Positions 16,391 to 24,307 of a stretch of 42,796 bases of DNA are shown piece by piece. The notes beneath the pieces are model-generated. The model had not been told where the DNA came from. It saw nothing but the letters and a program-made list of their open reading frames with translations, and did not search any database. Within the stretch, counting starts at the first letter, position 1. Every line of letters begins with the position of its first letter. This stretch comes from an uncultured Lachnospiraceae bacterium (lineage in GTDB: Bacteria; Bacillota; Clostridia; Lachnospirales; Lachnospiraceae), in NCBI GenBank assembly GCA_947625205.1, contig CANQNN010000023.1, positions 1 to 42,796 of the forward strand, given 5' to 3'. The position numbers and the translations under genes were made by a program.

Positions 16391-17719
16391 ATGGAACAGC
16401 TTACGCTATTTGATAAAAGAGAAGAAACAACGCCTCTTGCCAGCCGGTTAAGACCGCAGAGGCTGGAGGATTTCGTAGGTCAGGAACATCTGCTGGGACC
16501 TGGGAAGATGCTCCGGCAGATCATAGAGAAGGATCAGATATCTTCTATGATATTCTGGGGACCGCCGGGAGTCGGCAAGACTACCCTTGCGAGCATTATC
16601 GCGAATAGGACGAAAGCGGATTTCATCAACTTCAGCGCTGTGACGAGCGGCATCAAAGAGATCAAGGAGGTCATGAGCCAGGCAGATTTAAGCCGGAGGA
16701 TGGGTGTGCGCACGGTTTTGTTCGTGGATGAGATCCATCGTTTTAACAAGGCACAGCAGGATGCTTTTCTGCCTTTTGTGGAAAAGGGAAGTATCGTGCT
16801 GATCGGTGCGACTACGGAAAACCCCTCATTTGAGGTGAATGCGGCGCTTTTGTCCAGATGCAGGGTGTTTGTGTTAAAGGCGCTGGAGGAGAAGGATCTT
16901 GTAAAGCTTCTGACAAACGCGCTGCACAGTCCCGCAGGTTTTGCATCGCAGAAGATAGAGATGAGCGATAAGCAGCTTCAGGCGATCGCGGCCTTTGCCA
17001 ACGGAGACGCCAGAATGGCATTGAATACGTTGGAGATGGCAATTTTAAACGGCAATATTACACCGCAGGGCAGTATCGTGGTGACGGACGAGGGACTCTC
17101 CCAGTGCATTAACAGAAAGTCTCTCATGTATGATAAAGCGGGCGAGGAACATTACAATCTGATCTCGGCGCTGCATAAGTCCATGCGCAACAGCGATCCG
17201 GACGCCGCCGTCTACTGGATGCTTAGAATGCTGGAGGGCGGGGAAAATCCTCTCTATATTGCCCGAAGACTGATCCGTTTTGCCAGTGAGGATATAGGTA
17301 TGGCGGACAGCCATGCGCTATTGCTGGCGGTGGCGGCTTACCAGGCGTGCCATTTCCTGGGAATGCCGGAGTGCGATGTGCATCTGACCCATGCGGTCAC
17401 ATATCTTGCTATGGCGCCCAAGTCAAATGCATTGTATACGGCGTGCGAACATTGTAAACAGGATGTCAGAACGGATAGCGCAGAGCCTGTTCCGCTGCAG
17501 CTTCGCAATGCGCCTACAGAGCTTATGAGAGATCTGAAATACGGCGCGGGCTATCAGTATGCGCACGATGCGCAGGATAAGCTGACCACTATGGAATGCA
17601 TGCCGGAATCCAAGCGCGGATGCAGATATTACTATCCTACGGATCAGGGCGAGGAAGCGGAAGTAAAAGAACGTCTGAATCAGATCCTGGAATGGAAGCG
17701 GACACACGCAAAAGAATAA
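16391..17719 (+). CDS. rarA: Replication-associated recombination protein A (RarA/MgsA)
   Basis: This is a 442-aa AAA+ ATPase related to clamp loaders, acting at stalled replication forks. The N-terminus has the PLASRLRPQRLEDFVGQEHL block typical of the family. Walker A is WGPPGVGKTTLA (near residue 57), Walker B is LFVDEIHRFNK (near residue 115), the sensor-1 region is GATTENPSFEVN, and the C-terminal oligomerisation region includes RRLIRFASEDIGMADSHAL. Length and motifs are complete. It may be partly co-transcribed with the Trp transporter, and is closed by a strong terminator. Confidence 0.95.
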   Translation: MEQLTLFDKREETTPLASRLRPQRLEDFVGQEHLLGPGKMLRQIIEKDQISSMIFWGPPGVGKTTLASIIANRTKADFINFSAVTSGIKEIKEVMSQADLSRRMGVRTVLFVDEIHRFNKAQQDAFLPFVEKGSIVLIGATTENPSFEVNAALLSRCRVFVLKALEEKDLVKLLTNALHSPAGFASQKIEMSDKQLQAIAAFANGDARMALNTLEMAILNGNITPQGSIVVTDEGLSQCINRKSLMYDKAGEEHYNLISALHKSMRNSDPDAAVYWMLRMLEGGENPLYIARRLIRFASEDIGMADSHALLLAVAAYQACHFLGMPECDVHLTHAVTYLAMAPKSNALYTACEHCKQDVRTDSAEPVPLQLRNAPTELMRDLKYGAGYQYAHDAQDKLTTMECMPESKRGCRYYYPTDQGEEAEVKERLNQILEWKRTHAKE

Positions 17720-17734
17720 GAAGAATGTTTTCAA

Positions 17735-17763
17735 GGGCTGCCTTTCAAGGCAGCTCTTTTTTT
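17735..17763 (+). terminator. Terminator after rarA
   Basis: GGGCTGCC (17735-17742) and GGCAGCTC (17749-17756) pair over 8 bp with one G-T pair; the loop TTTCAA can add two A-T pairs. Seven T follow (17757-17763). Confidence 0.9.
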
Positions 17764-17811
17764 ATTCAATGCCGGCGCCAAAAATACCGCCTGTTCTTTT
17801 TTACGTATTCA

Positions 17812-17840
17812 GTCATAACCGGGACAACATTTCATATATT
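17812..17840 (+). promoter_or_regulatory. Possible sigma-E promoter of the spoIIIA operon
   Basis: GTCATAAC (17812-17819) resembles the sigma-E -35 element and CATATATT (17833-17840) its -10 element, with 13 bases between. The spoIIIA operon is under sigma-E in known endospore formers. The predicted start would lie at the ribosome binding site (AAGGAGG, 17846-17852), giving a very short leader, so the assignment is tentative. Confidence 0.4.
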
Positions 17841-17860
17841 GAGATAAGGAGGCGAGAGCG

Positions 17861-18805
17861 ATGAAAAGGGATGAGCTTATGCGTATGTTCCCGGAGTATT
17901 TGCGCGCCGGCTGGGAAAAAGTCGCTGAGCAGGCAGAGGGCTTACAGGAAATCAGGATGCGGGTCAACAGGCCCGCCACAGTATTGATCAACTGCAGGGA
18001 ACGGTTCGTGGGTAAAGGCGGCGAACTGATGGACAGGCCGCCGTCGGGTGCGGCTGTGACGGCAGAGGATATGGAAGCCGTATTGAAGCACTTATGCCAA
18101 TATTCCGTCTATGCATTTGCAGATGAGATACGCAGGGGATTTCTGACAATACAGGGCGGGCACCGGGTTGGCTTGGCCGGACAGGTTATTCTGGAAGAAG
18201 CGGACAAGGTACGCAATTTAAAATACATACGTTATTTAAATATCCGGATCGCCCATGAGATAGCGGGGGTATCCGACGTGCTTCTGCCTGTGCTGTATGA
18301 TACCGGCGGGGCGTTGTACAATACGCTCCTGATCTCGCCGCCCGGATGCGGTAAGACGACTATGCTGCGGGACCTGGTGCGGAATGTGTCTGACGGCAAT
18401 GCGTATGGAGCCGGTGTCAATGTCAGTGTGGTGGATGAGCGCTCGGAGATCGCAGGCAGTTATATGGGAACCGCGCAGAACAATGTCGGTATGCGGACCG
18501 ACGTGCTGGACGGATGTCCCAAGAGGGAAGGAATGATGATGCTGATACGCGCAATGGCGCCGCAGGTGCTTGCCGTGGACGAACTGGGAGGCATCGGAGA
18601 TATACAGGCGCTGCGCATGGCAAGCGGGTGCGGGTGCAGATTGATCGCGACGATACACGGCGGCTCGCTCGATGAGATAAAAAATAAAAATTACATGTGT
18701 GATGTTATTAAAGACCGGCTGTTTGAGCGATATGTAGTGCTTACGAGAAAGAACGGGCGCTGCGAGGTGGAAGGAATTTATAACAAAGATGGGATTGGTG
18801 TTTAA
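17861..18805 (+). CDS. spoIIIAA: Stage III sporulation protein AA (ATPase)
   Basis: This is a 314-aa cytoplasmic ATPase, related to the secretion ATPases of type II and type IV pilus systems. It energises the SpoIIIA-SpoIIQ channel between mother cell and forespore. Walker A is SPPGCGKTTML (near residue 157), followed by VVDERSEIAGSYMG and the Walker B-like VLAVDELGGIGD. The ATG at 17861 follows AAGGAGG. It is the first gene of the operon; its stop overlaps the spoIIIAB start by 17 bases. Confidence 0.95.
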   Translation: MKRDELMRMFPEYLRAGWEKVAEQAEGLQEIRMRVNRPATVLINCRERFVGKGGELMDRPPSGAAVTAEDMEAVLKHLCQYSVYAFADEIRRGFLTIQGGHRVGLAGQVILEEADKVRNLKYIRYLNIRIAHEIAGVSDVLLPVLYDTGGALYNTLLISPPGCGKTTMLRDLVRNVSDGNAYGAGVNVSVVDERSEIAGSYMGTAQNNVGMRTDVLDGCPKREGMMMLIRAMAPQVLAVDELGGIGDIQALRMASGCGCRLIATIHGGSLDEIKNKNYMCDVIKDRLFERYVVLTRKNGRCEVEGIYNKDGIGV

Positions 18806-19316
18806 AATACTGGGAACAGTGTGCATTCTGGCAGGATGCATGGGATGGGGCGTCAGCCGGGTCGGCGAAGAACGGGGAAGAGTCAGGAATCTCCGGGAAC
18901 TGATACAGATCACCGGGAGGATCCGCGACGAGATCGCTTACGGCAAGCATACAATGCCGGAGATATGCCTGATCCTGGCGCAGAACTGCAGCCCGGCGTA
19001 TCGGGCCTGTTTCTTAAAGATATATGAACAGGCTGGTCAGGGGCGCGGCGAGCCGTTTGACTGTATATGGACGCGGCAGACCGGGAAATGCTTAAAGGAT
19101 GTGCCCTTGGCGGAGGAAGAAAAAGCAGTTCTCACGGATCTGCCCCGGAATATGGGAATGCAGGAGGAAAAGCTTCAGGCAGAAAGTGTCGCAAGAGCGG
19201 CCGGGCTGCTTGTCAGGAACTGCCGGATGGCGGAAGAGGCGTATGAAAACAAGTCGAAAGTAATACTGAGCGTAAGCGCTCTGACGGGAGTATTTATTAC
19301 CATTCTGCTGATCTAG
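18789..19316 (+). CDS. spoIIIAB: Stage III sporulation protein AB
   Basis: This is a 175-aa membrane protein with an N-terminal helix (LVFKILGTVCILAGCMGWGV) and a C-terminal helix (VILSVSALTGVFITILLI). The alpha-helical soluble domain between them is related to type II secretion GspF proteins. It is thought to dock SpoIIIAA at the membrane. Its length matches the family, and it overlaps the preceding gene. Confidence 0.93.
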   Translation: MGLVFKILGTVCILAGCMGWGVSRVGEERGRVRNLRELIQITGRIRDEIAYGKHTMPEICLILAQNCSPAYRACFLKIYEQAGQGRGEPFDCIWTRQTGKCLKDVPLAEEEKAVLTDLPRNMGMQEEKLQAESVARAAGLLVRNCRMAEEAYENKSKVILSVSALTGVFITILLI

Positions 19317-19337
19317 CGGAAATGAAAGAGGGGAACA

Positions 19338-19532
19338 ATGAGCGTAAGTCTGATATTCAGGATAGCGGCGGTTGGTATCCTTGTTACAATATTAAATCAA
19401 GTTTTAAAACACAGCGGCAGAGAAGAACACGCTTTTCTGATAAGTCTGGCGGGTTTAATTCTTGTTTTAACATGGATCATACCATATATTTACGATCTGT
19501 TCGTGATGATCCAGGATCTTTTTACATTGTAG
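19338..19532 (+). CDS. spoIIIAC: Stage III sporulation protein AC
   Basis: This is a 64-aa protein with two membrane helices (SLIFRIAAVGILVTILNQVL and ISLAGLILVLTWIIPYI), joined by the KHSGREEHAF turn typical of SpoIIIAC. The family length is about 65-68 aa. AGAGGGG (about 19326-19332) precedes ATG 19338. It is a membrane part of the feeding-tube channel. Confidence 0.93.
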   Translation: MSVSLIFRIAAVGILVTILNQVLKHSGREEHAFLISLAGLILVLTWIIPYIYDLFVMIQDLFTL

Positions 19533-19575
19533 TGGACGAATATCCGCAGAGCGGCTGTCCTGGGGAGTGACGGGA

Positions 19576-19962
19576 GTGGAAATCATTAAAATAGGTCTTA
19601 TAGGTATCGTGGGTATACTGCTTGCAGCTCCCATGAAAAGCTATAAAGCAGAATACAGCGTTTTCATCGGCATAGCGGTATGTCTGGTGCTTCTCGGATA
19701 CGGGATGCAGTATTTCGCAGGTATTTTGGCGGGCATTGAACAGCTTCGCGCATATTTGAAAAATAACCAGAGTTATTTAACTGTGCTGCTTAAAGCGGTG
19801 GGGGCAACCTACGCCTGTGAGTTCTGCGCGGGCATATGCAAGGACGCGGGTTACAGCGGTATAGCCGGACAAGTTGAACTGGTCGGTAAACTGTATATTC
19901 TGCTGATCGGAATGCCGGTGCTGGCTTCTCTGCTTGAAAGTATACAGACAATTGCCGGATAG
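19576..19962 (+). CDS. spoIIIAD: Stage III sporulation protein AD
   Basis: This is a 128-aa membrane protein with about four helices, paralogous in part to SpoIIIAC (KSYKAEYSVFIGIAVCLVLL matches the AC hairpin type). The start is taken as GTG 19576, because GGGGAG (19562-19567) lies 8 bases before it; the in-frame GTG at 19567 overlaps that site. Its stop is 10 bases before spoIIIAE. Confidence 0.92.
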   Translation: MEIIKIGLIGIVGILLAAPMKSYKAEYSVFIGIAVCLVLLGYGMQYFAGILAGIEQLRAYLKNNQSYLTVLLKAVGATYACEFCAGICKDAGYSGIAGQVELVGKLYILLIGMPVLASLLESIQTIAG

Positions 19963-19972
19963 GAGATGGAGT

Positions 19973-21040
19973 ATGGCTGTTGACGGAAGCAATCTTTTTT
20001 GGGAAGAAATGGGACTGGATGCGGCGGCGCTTGATTTCCGGCAGCTGTTTCCAGGGTACGATTTTGACGGAAAAGCAGTTATGGAGCTTATTATGCAGGG
20101 CAGGATATGGGCGGCGGTCAAAGCGCTGTTTGGCGGCATGGGCGGAGCGGTTCTTGAGCAGGCGGGGGAGCTTAAGACTCTTTTTATGATGATCCTGGTA
20201 TTGGGAATTGTAGCGGCTCTGCTGGTGAATTTCGCGGATCTGTTTCAGGACCATCAGGTATCGGACATTGCTTTTTACTTTGTCTATATGCTGTTAGTTG
20301 CCGTGCTTCTGGGGGCATATAAGAATACGGTGTCCGTGGTGCGTGAAATACTGGAGACGGTCATTACATTTATGAAGCTGTATATTCCAACTTATGTCAT
20401 TGCTGTGGGAAGCGCATCCGGCGTGGCGTCCGCCTCGGCGTATTATCAGATCCTTCTGCTTATTATATATCTTATAGAATGGGGATATCTGTCGGTCCTG
20501 ATGCCGATGATCTCCATATATATGCTTCTGACCGTTATCAACGGCATCTGGATGGAGGAAAAACTGGCACTCCTTCTGGAGCTGCTCAGCAAAATCATAG
20601 GATTCGGCATTAAGCTTACGCTTGGCATTATAACCGGCTTTAGCCTGCTGCAGACAATGATATCACCCGTTATAGATTCGCTGCAGATGTCGGCGCTCAA
20701 GAAAGCGATGTCTGCCATACCCGGAATCGGAGGTCTGACGGAAGGAATGTTTGAGATGGTGGTCGGCTCTGCCGTACTTGTCAAAAACAGCATCGGTCTG
20801 TACATTACGCTCGTGCTGGCTGTGCTTTGCAGTATACCGGTCCTGAAGCTGGCACTGTACACGGGCGTGATCAAGGCAGGCGCCGCCATGACCGGAATCG
20901 TCAGCGACAAGAGGATAACGAATTGCGCTGACAGGGTCGGCGACGGACATCTTATGCTGTTGAAGATAGCATTGTCGTCTGTCGGGATGTTTGTCATACA
21001 AATCGCTGTCATTACCTATACTGCCGGCGGAGGGATCTGA
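19973..21040 (+). CDS. spoIIIAE: Stage III sporulation protein AE
   Basis: This is a 355-aa polytopic membrane protein, the largest membrane part of the SpoIIIA channel. ATG 19973 is chosen with AGGAG at 19961-19965; the frame is open further upstream through spoIIIAD. A soluble N-terminal segment (about residues 1-70) is followed by many helices. Typical family blocks are present: TFMKLYIPTYVIAVGSASG, the SMISIYM-like segment and SAIPGIGGLTEGMFEMVVGS. It lies directly before spoIIIAF. Confidence 0.94.
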   Translation: MAVDGSNLFWEEMGLDAAALDFRQLFPGYDFDGKAVMELIMQGRIWAAVKALFGGMGGAVLEQAGELKTLFMMILVLGIVAALLVNFADLFQDHQVSDIAFYFVYMLLVAVLLGAYKNTVSVVREILETVITFMKLYIPTYVIAVGSASGVASASAYYQILLLIIYLIEWGYLSVLMPMISIYMLLTVINGIWMEEKLALLLELLSKIIGFGIKLTLGIITGFSLLQTMISPVIDSLQMSALKKAMSAIPGIGGLTEGMFEMVVGSAVLVKNSIGLYITLVLAVLCSIPVLKLALYTGVIKAGAAMTGIVSDKRITNCADRVGDGHLMLLKIALSSVGMFVIQIAVITYTAGGGI

Positions 21041-21042
21041 CA

Positions 21043-21711
21043 TTGGGTATTGTGGAAAATATACGGGAAATAGGTATGTTTATCGTCGTGGCACAGATGC
21101 TTGTGCATCTTTCGGCAGGAAAAGCGTACGAAAAATATATGAAAGTGATAGCGGGTGTTATTGTATTGATGCTGTTTATCAGGCCCTTTATCCGGGATCC
21201 ATCCGGCGTTATGGACGGATGGCAGGAAGAGATTCGGCGCATGGAGCAGCAGCTGGACCGGTATGACAGTGTGCAGCAGAATGCCACGTATGCGGCAAAT
21301 GGTACAGAGGAAACGGCGCTTCGGCGAATTGAGGAGGAAGTGAAGGCAATGCTTAACGATGCGGTTTCGGATGAGGGCTGTGCCGTCACCGGCGTAGAGA
21401 TCTCATTGGAAAATATGAACGGAAACGGGAAAGCTGATTCGGACGCCGGCAGTCCGGAATGGGAGCTTCGCCGTGTTACCGTTACAGTACAAGAGACTAC
21501 CGAGGACGGTCAGGAAGAGAAGAAGGAGGAAAATACGGAAAAGATCCGGATAGAGAAGATCACACTGGAAAGCGGTCCGGACCAGGAGGCAGACGGAGCA
21601 GACGGCCGGAAAATATCAGAGACTGCCGGGGAAAAATACAGGCAGCTTTTTGCACAGATCCTTGGGGTGGCACAGGATAAAGTGGAGGTGACGTATCATG
21701 GAGGACGGTAA
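21043..21711 (+). CDS. spoIIIAF: Stage III sporulation protein AF
   Basis: This is a 222-aa protein with two N-terminal membrane helices (IGMFIVVAQMLVHLSAG; VIAGVIVLMLFIRPFI) and a charged, soluble C-terminal domain that faces the intermembrane space in known systems. The start is TTG 21043, supported by GGAGGG (21029-21034) at 8-base spacing. It overlaps spoIIIAG by 14 bases. The C-terminal half has a Glu/Lys-rich insertion (about residues 150-170). Confidence 0.92.
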   Translation: MGIVENIREIGMFIVVAQMLVHLSAGKAYEKYMKVIAGVIVLMLFIRPFIRDPSGVMDGWQEEIRRMEQQLDRYDSVQQNATYAANGTEETALRRIEEEVKAMLNDAVSDEGCAVTGVEISLENMNGNGKADSDAGSPEWELRRVTVTVQETTEDGQEEKKEENTEKIRIEKITLESGPDQEADGADGRKISETAGEKYRQLFAQILGVAQDKVEVTYHGGR

Positions 21712-22330
21712 GAAACTGCTGCATAAGCTGGCAGACGGCAAAAAAATTGATAAGTCCCGGTGCCTGATCGTTGTCCTGGCGGGAATCCTTCTGTGCCTTA
21801 TCGCTTTTCCGTCAGGACAGAATGATACAAAGTCCGGTATATCGAACATAGTGAGTGATACAATCGATAATCATAGCACAGAGGAATCGAATGCCGGACC
21901 ATCCGAATCCGCTTATGAGTCGGATCCCTATGAAGAATACTGGGAGAAAAGGCTGGAAAATGCGTTGCGGTATGTGGATGGAGTGGGACAGGTCAGGGTG
22001 TTGATCACATTAAAGGAGTCAGCATATAAGATCGTGGAAAAGGACGGACCGGAAGAATTTACCGATACACAGGAGGCGGATTCCGATGGCGGAAGCCGGA
22101 CTGTCTCAGAGAGCAGATTAGAGAAGAGTACGGTATATACGGAGGACGGAAACGGCCGGAATGTTCCATATGTGGTCAAAACCGTTGCTCCTACTGTTGA
22201 GGGCGTGGTGGTGATCGCCCAGGGAGCCTCGAAGCAGGGCGTACGGGATGATATAATCGAAGCGATTCAGGTATTATTTGATATTGAAGCGAATAATATA
22301 AAAATAGTAAAGATGAAAAATAATCAGTGA
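21698..22330 (+). CDS. spoIIIAG: Stage III sporulation protein AG
   Basis: This is a 210-aa protein with one N-terminal helix (CLIVVLAGILLCLIAF) and a ring-building domain in the intermembrane space. SpoIIIAG forms a large ring in Bacillus subtilis, related to secretion-system ring proteins. Family segments are visible: YEEYWEKRLENALRYVDGVGQVRVLITL near residue 75 and EGVVVIAQGASKQGVRDDIIEAIQ near the C-terminus. ATG 21698 follows TGGAGGTG. Confidence 0.94.
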   Translation: MEDGKKLLHKLADGKKIDKSRCLIVVLAGILLCLIAFPSGQNDTKSGISNIVSDTIDNHSTEESNAGPSESAYESDPYEEYWEKRLENALRYVDGVGQVRVLITLKESAYKIVEKDGPEEFTDTQEADSDGGSRTVSESRLEKSTVYTEDGNGRNVPYVVKTVAPTVEGVVVIAQGASKQGVRDDIIEAIQVLFDIEANNIKIVKMKNNQ

Positions 22331-22343
22331 AGGGGAGAAAAAA

Positions 22344-23060
22344 TTGAAAAATATGATTAAAAAGAACCAGATGATGATCACGGCGCTGGCAATTATGATC
22401 GCGGTAGCGGGCTATCTGAATTTTGCTGGCACGAAAGTTACGGACGAGGAGGTCCTGACAGTCAACGGGGAGATCGCCACGGACGATATGGGAAATCTTG
22501 CGCTTGACAGCGAGGATACGGACTACACGTCCTTTGCGGATCTGTCCGATGAAGATCTGGAACAGCTTTCGGGAGATATCGAGAGTCTTGACACGGACGT
22601 GACAATGTCGGAGGAAAGCAGTGAGGATGAAGAATTGGCGGAGGCGCTGGCCGAGGAACAGATGGAAGAAGTGCCGGGCGAAGCCGTGTTCACATCGGCA
22701 GGTACGGTTTCGCAACTGTCGGGAGCCAAGCTGCAGAAAGAGCAGACCCGTGCCCAGAACAAGGCTACATTATTAGAGATCATCAACAATTCCAATATCA
22801 GCGATACGCAGAAACAGGAAGCGGTCAACAACATGATTTCCATGACGGATATCGCCGAAAAAGAAACGGCGGCGGAAATACTTCTGGAGGCAAAAGGATT
22901 TGACGATGCTATCGTAAGCATAGACGGTGACAGCGTGGATGTGGTTGTCAATACCGCGGAACTGACAGAGGCACAGCGTGCGCAGATCGAGGATATTGTT
23001 ATTCGCAAGACCGGGGTCAGCGCCGAATCAGTCATCATCAGTACGGTCAACGCAGATTAA
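22344..23060 (+). CDS. spoIIIAH: Stage III sporulation protein AH
   Basis: This is a 238-aa mother-cell membrane protein that in known systems binds SpoIIQ across the forespore membranes. The start is TTG 22344 with AGGGGAG (22331-22337, 6-base spacing). One N-terminal helix (MMITALAIMIAVAGYLNF) is followed by a long acidic linker (about residues 35-120) and a YscJ/FliF-like C-terminal domain (from about residue 130: ATLLEIINNSNISD to VSAESVIIST). The acidic linker is longer than I expect for Bacillus and is typical of Clostridia. It is the last gene of the operon. Confidence 0.93.
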   Translation: MKNMIKKNQMMITALAIMIAVAGYLNFAGTKVTDEEVLTVNGEIATDDMGNLALDSEDTDYTSFADLSDEDLEQLSGDIESLDTDVTMSEESSEDEELAEALAEEQMEEVPGEAVFTSAGTVSQLSGAKLQKEQTRAQNKATLLEIINNSNISDTQKQEAVNNMISMTDIAEKETAAEILLEAKGFDDAIVSIDGDSVDVVVNTAELTEAQRAQIEDIVIRKTGVSAESVIISTVNAD

Positions 23061-23066
23061 ACGCAG

Positions 23067-23094
23067 TGTACAATGGCGGAGAATATGATATAAT
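23067..23094 (+). promoter_or_regulatory. Promoter of deoB
   Basis: TGTACA (23067-23072), 16 bases, then TATAAT (23089-23094) preceded by TG (extended -10). It lies 41 bases before the deoB start and separates deoB from the sporulation operon. No clear terminator is seen between spoIIIAH and this point. Confidence 0.65.
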
Positions 23095-23135
23095 ATGCGC
23101 AGACAATAGGATATATAAGGTACGGAGGAATAAGG

Positions 23136-24290
23136 ATGAGAAGGATTTTTCTAATCGTATTAGACAGTTTTGGGATAGGTGAGATGGAGGATGCGGCCGA
23201 GTACGGCGATGCCGGAACAAACACGCTCAGGTCCGTCTCTGCCAGCCCAGCGTTTGATATGCCCAATATGAGGACGCTTGGACTTTTTAATATAGAAGGT
23301 GTGGACTGTGGCAGAAAGACCGATTCTCCTACGGGCAGGATCGCGCGTATGAAAGAGGCGTCCAAGGGCAAAGATACGACTATAGGTCACTGGGAGATTG
23401 CCGGAATACTGTCGGAACGGCCGCTGCCTACTTATCCGGAAGGATTTCCGGAGGAGGTTTTAAAACCGTTTCGGGATAAGACGGGCAGAGGTGTGCTCTG
23501 TAATCTTCCCTATTCAGGAACGCAGGTTATTCAGGATTACGGCGAGCAGCATATGCGCACGGGCGATCTGATCGTCTATACGTCCGCTGACAGCGTTTTT
23601 CAGATCGCGGCGCATGAGGATGTGGTGCCGCCGGAGCAGCTTTATGAATACTGCCGTATCGCAAGGCAGATATTGCAGGGTAAACATGGCGTGGGGAGAG
23701 TGATCGCCCGCCCCTTTACCGGATCAGGCAGGGGACAGTTTACACGGACTGCCAACCGTCACGATTTTTCTCTAATGCCGCCGGGAACAACCATGCTGGA
23801 CCAGCTCAAAAGCGCGGGCAGGGACGTAATAGCTGTGGGAAAAATCAATGATATATTTGCCGGCAGGGGAATCACGGAATATGTATATACCGGGGGTAAT
23901 GCCGAGGGGATCGACAGGACGCTTGCCTATATGAAACGTGATTTTGAAGGATTATGCTTTATCAATCTGGTAGATTATGATATGCTGTACGGGCACCGCA
24001 ACGATGTTGACGGGTATGCGGCGGCGCTCTCTTATTTTGATCAGAAGCTTCCTGAGCTGCTTAAGGGACTTAGAGACGAGGATATACTGATGATGACGGC
24101 GGATCACGGATGCGATCCGGGTTACACGGTATCTACGGATCATTCCAGAGAGCATACGCCTTTTATTATGTGCGGCAAGCCGGTCAGTCCCGCGAACCTC
24201 GGCACGCGAGATACGTTTGCGGATATCGGAGCGACGGTGCTCGACTATTTCGGGATCAAGCCGGAATTTGCGGGCACATCGATGCTATAG
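23136..24290 (+). CDS. deoB: Phosphopentomutase
   Basis: This cytoplasmic enzyme interconverts ribose 1-phosphate (or deoxyribose 1-phosphate) and the 5-phosphate in nucleoside salvage. It is 384 aa, slightly under 400 as usual. Alkaline-phosphatase-fold metal sites are visible: VLDSFGIGEMEDA with the first Asp at the N-terminus, the active-site Thr segment KGKDTTIGHWEI near residue 84, DYDMLYGHRND near residue 280, and MTADHGCDPG near 322 followed by DHSREHTP. The ATG at 23136 has GGAGGAA upstream. The prfC gene begins 18 bases after its stop. Confidence 0.96.
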   Translation: MRRIFLIVLDSFGIGEMEDAAEYGDAGTNTLRSVSASPAFDMPNMRTLGLFNIEGVDCGRKTDSPTGRIARMKEASKGKDTTIGHWEIAGILSERPLPTYPEGFPEEVLKPFRDKTGRGVLCNLPYSGTQVIQDYGEQHMRTGDLIVYTSADSVFQIAAHEDVVPPEQLYEYCRIARQILQGKHGVGRVIARPFTGSGRGQFTRTANRHDFSLMPPGTTMLDQLKSAGRDVIAVGKINDIFAGRGITEYVYTGGNAEGIDRTLAYMKRDFEGLCFINLVDYDMLYGHRNDVDGYAAALSYFDQKLPELLKGLRDEDILMMTADHGCDPGYTVSTDHSREHTPFIMCGKPVSPANLGTRDTFADIGATVLDYFGIKPEFAGTSML

Positions 24291-24307
24291 AACTGGAGGA
24301 TAAAGTT

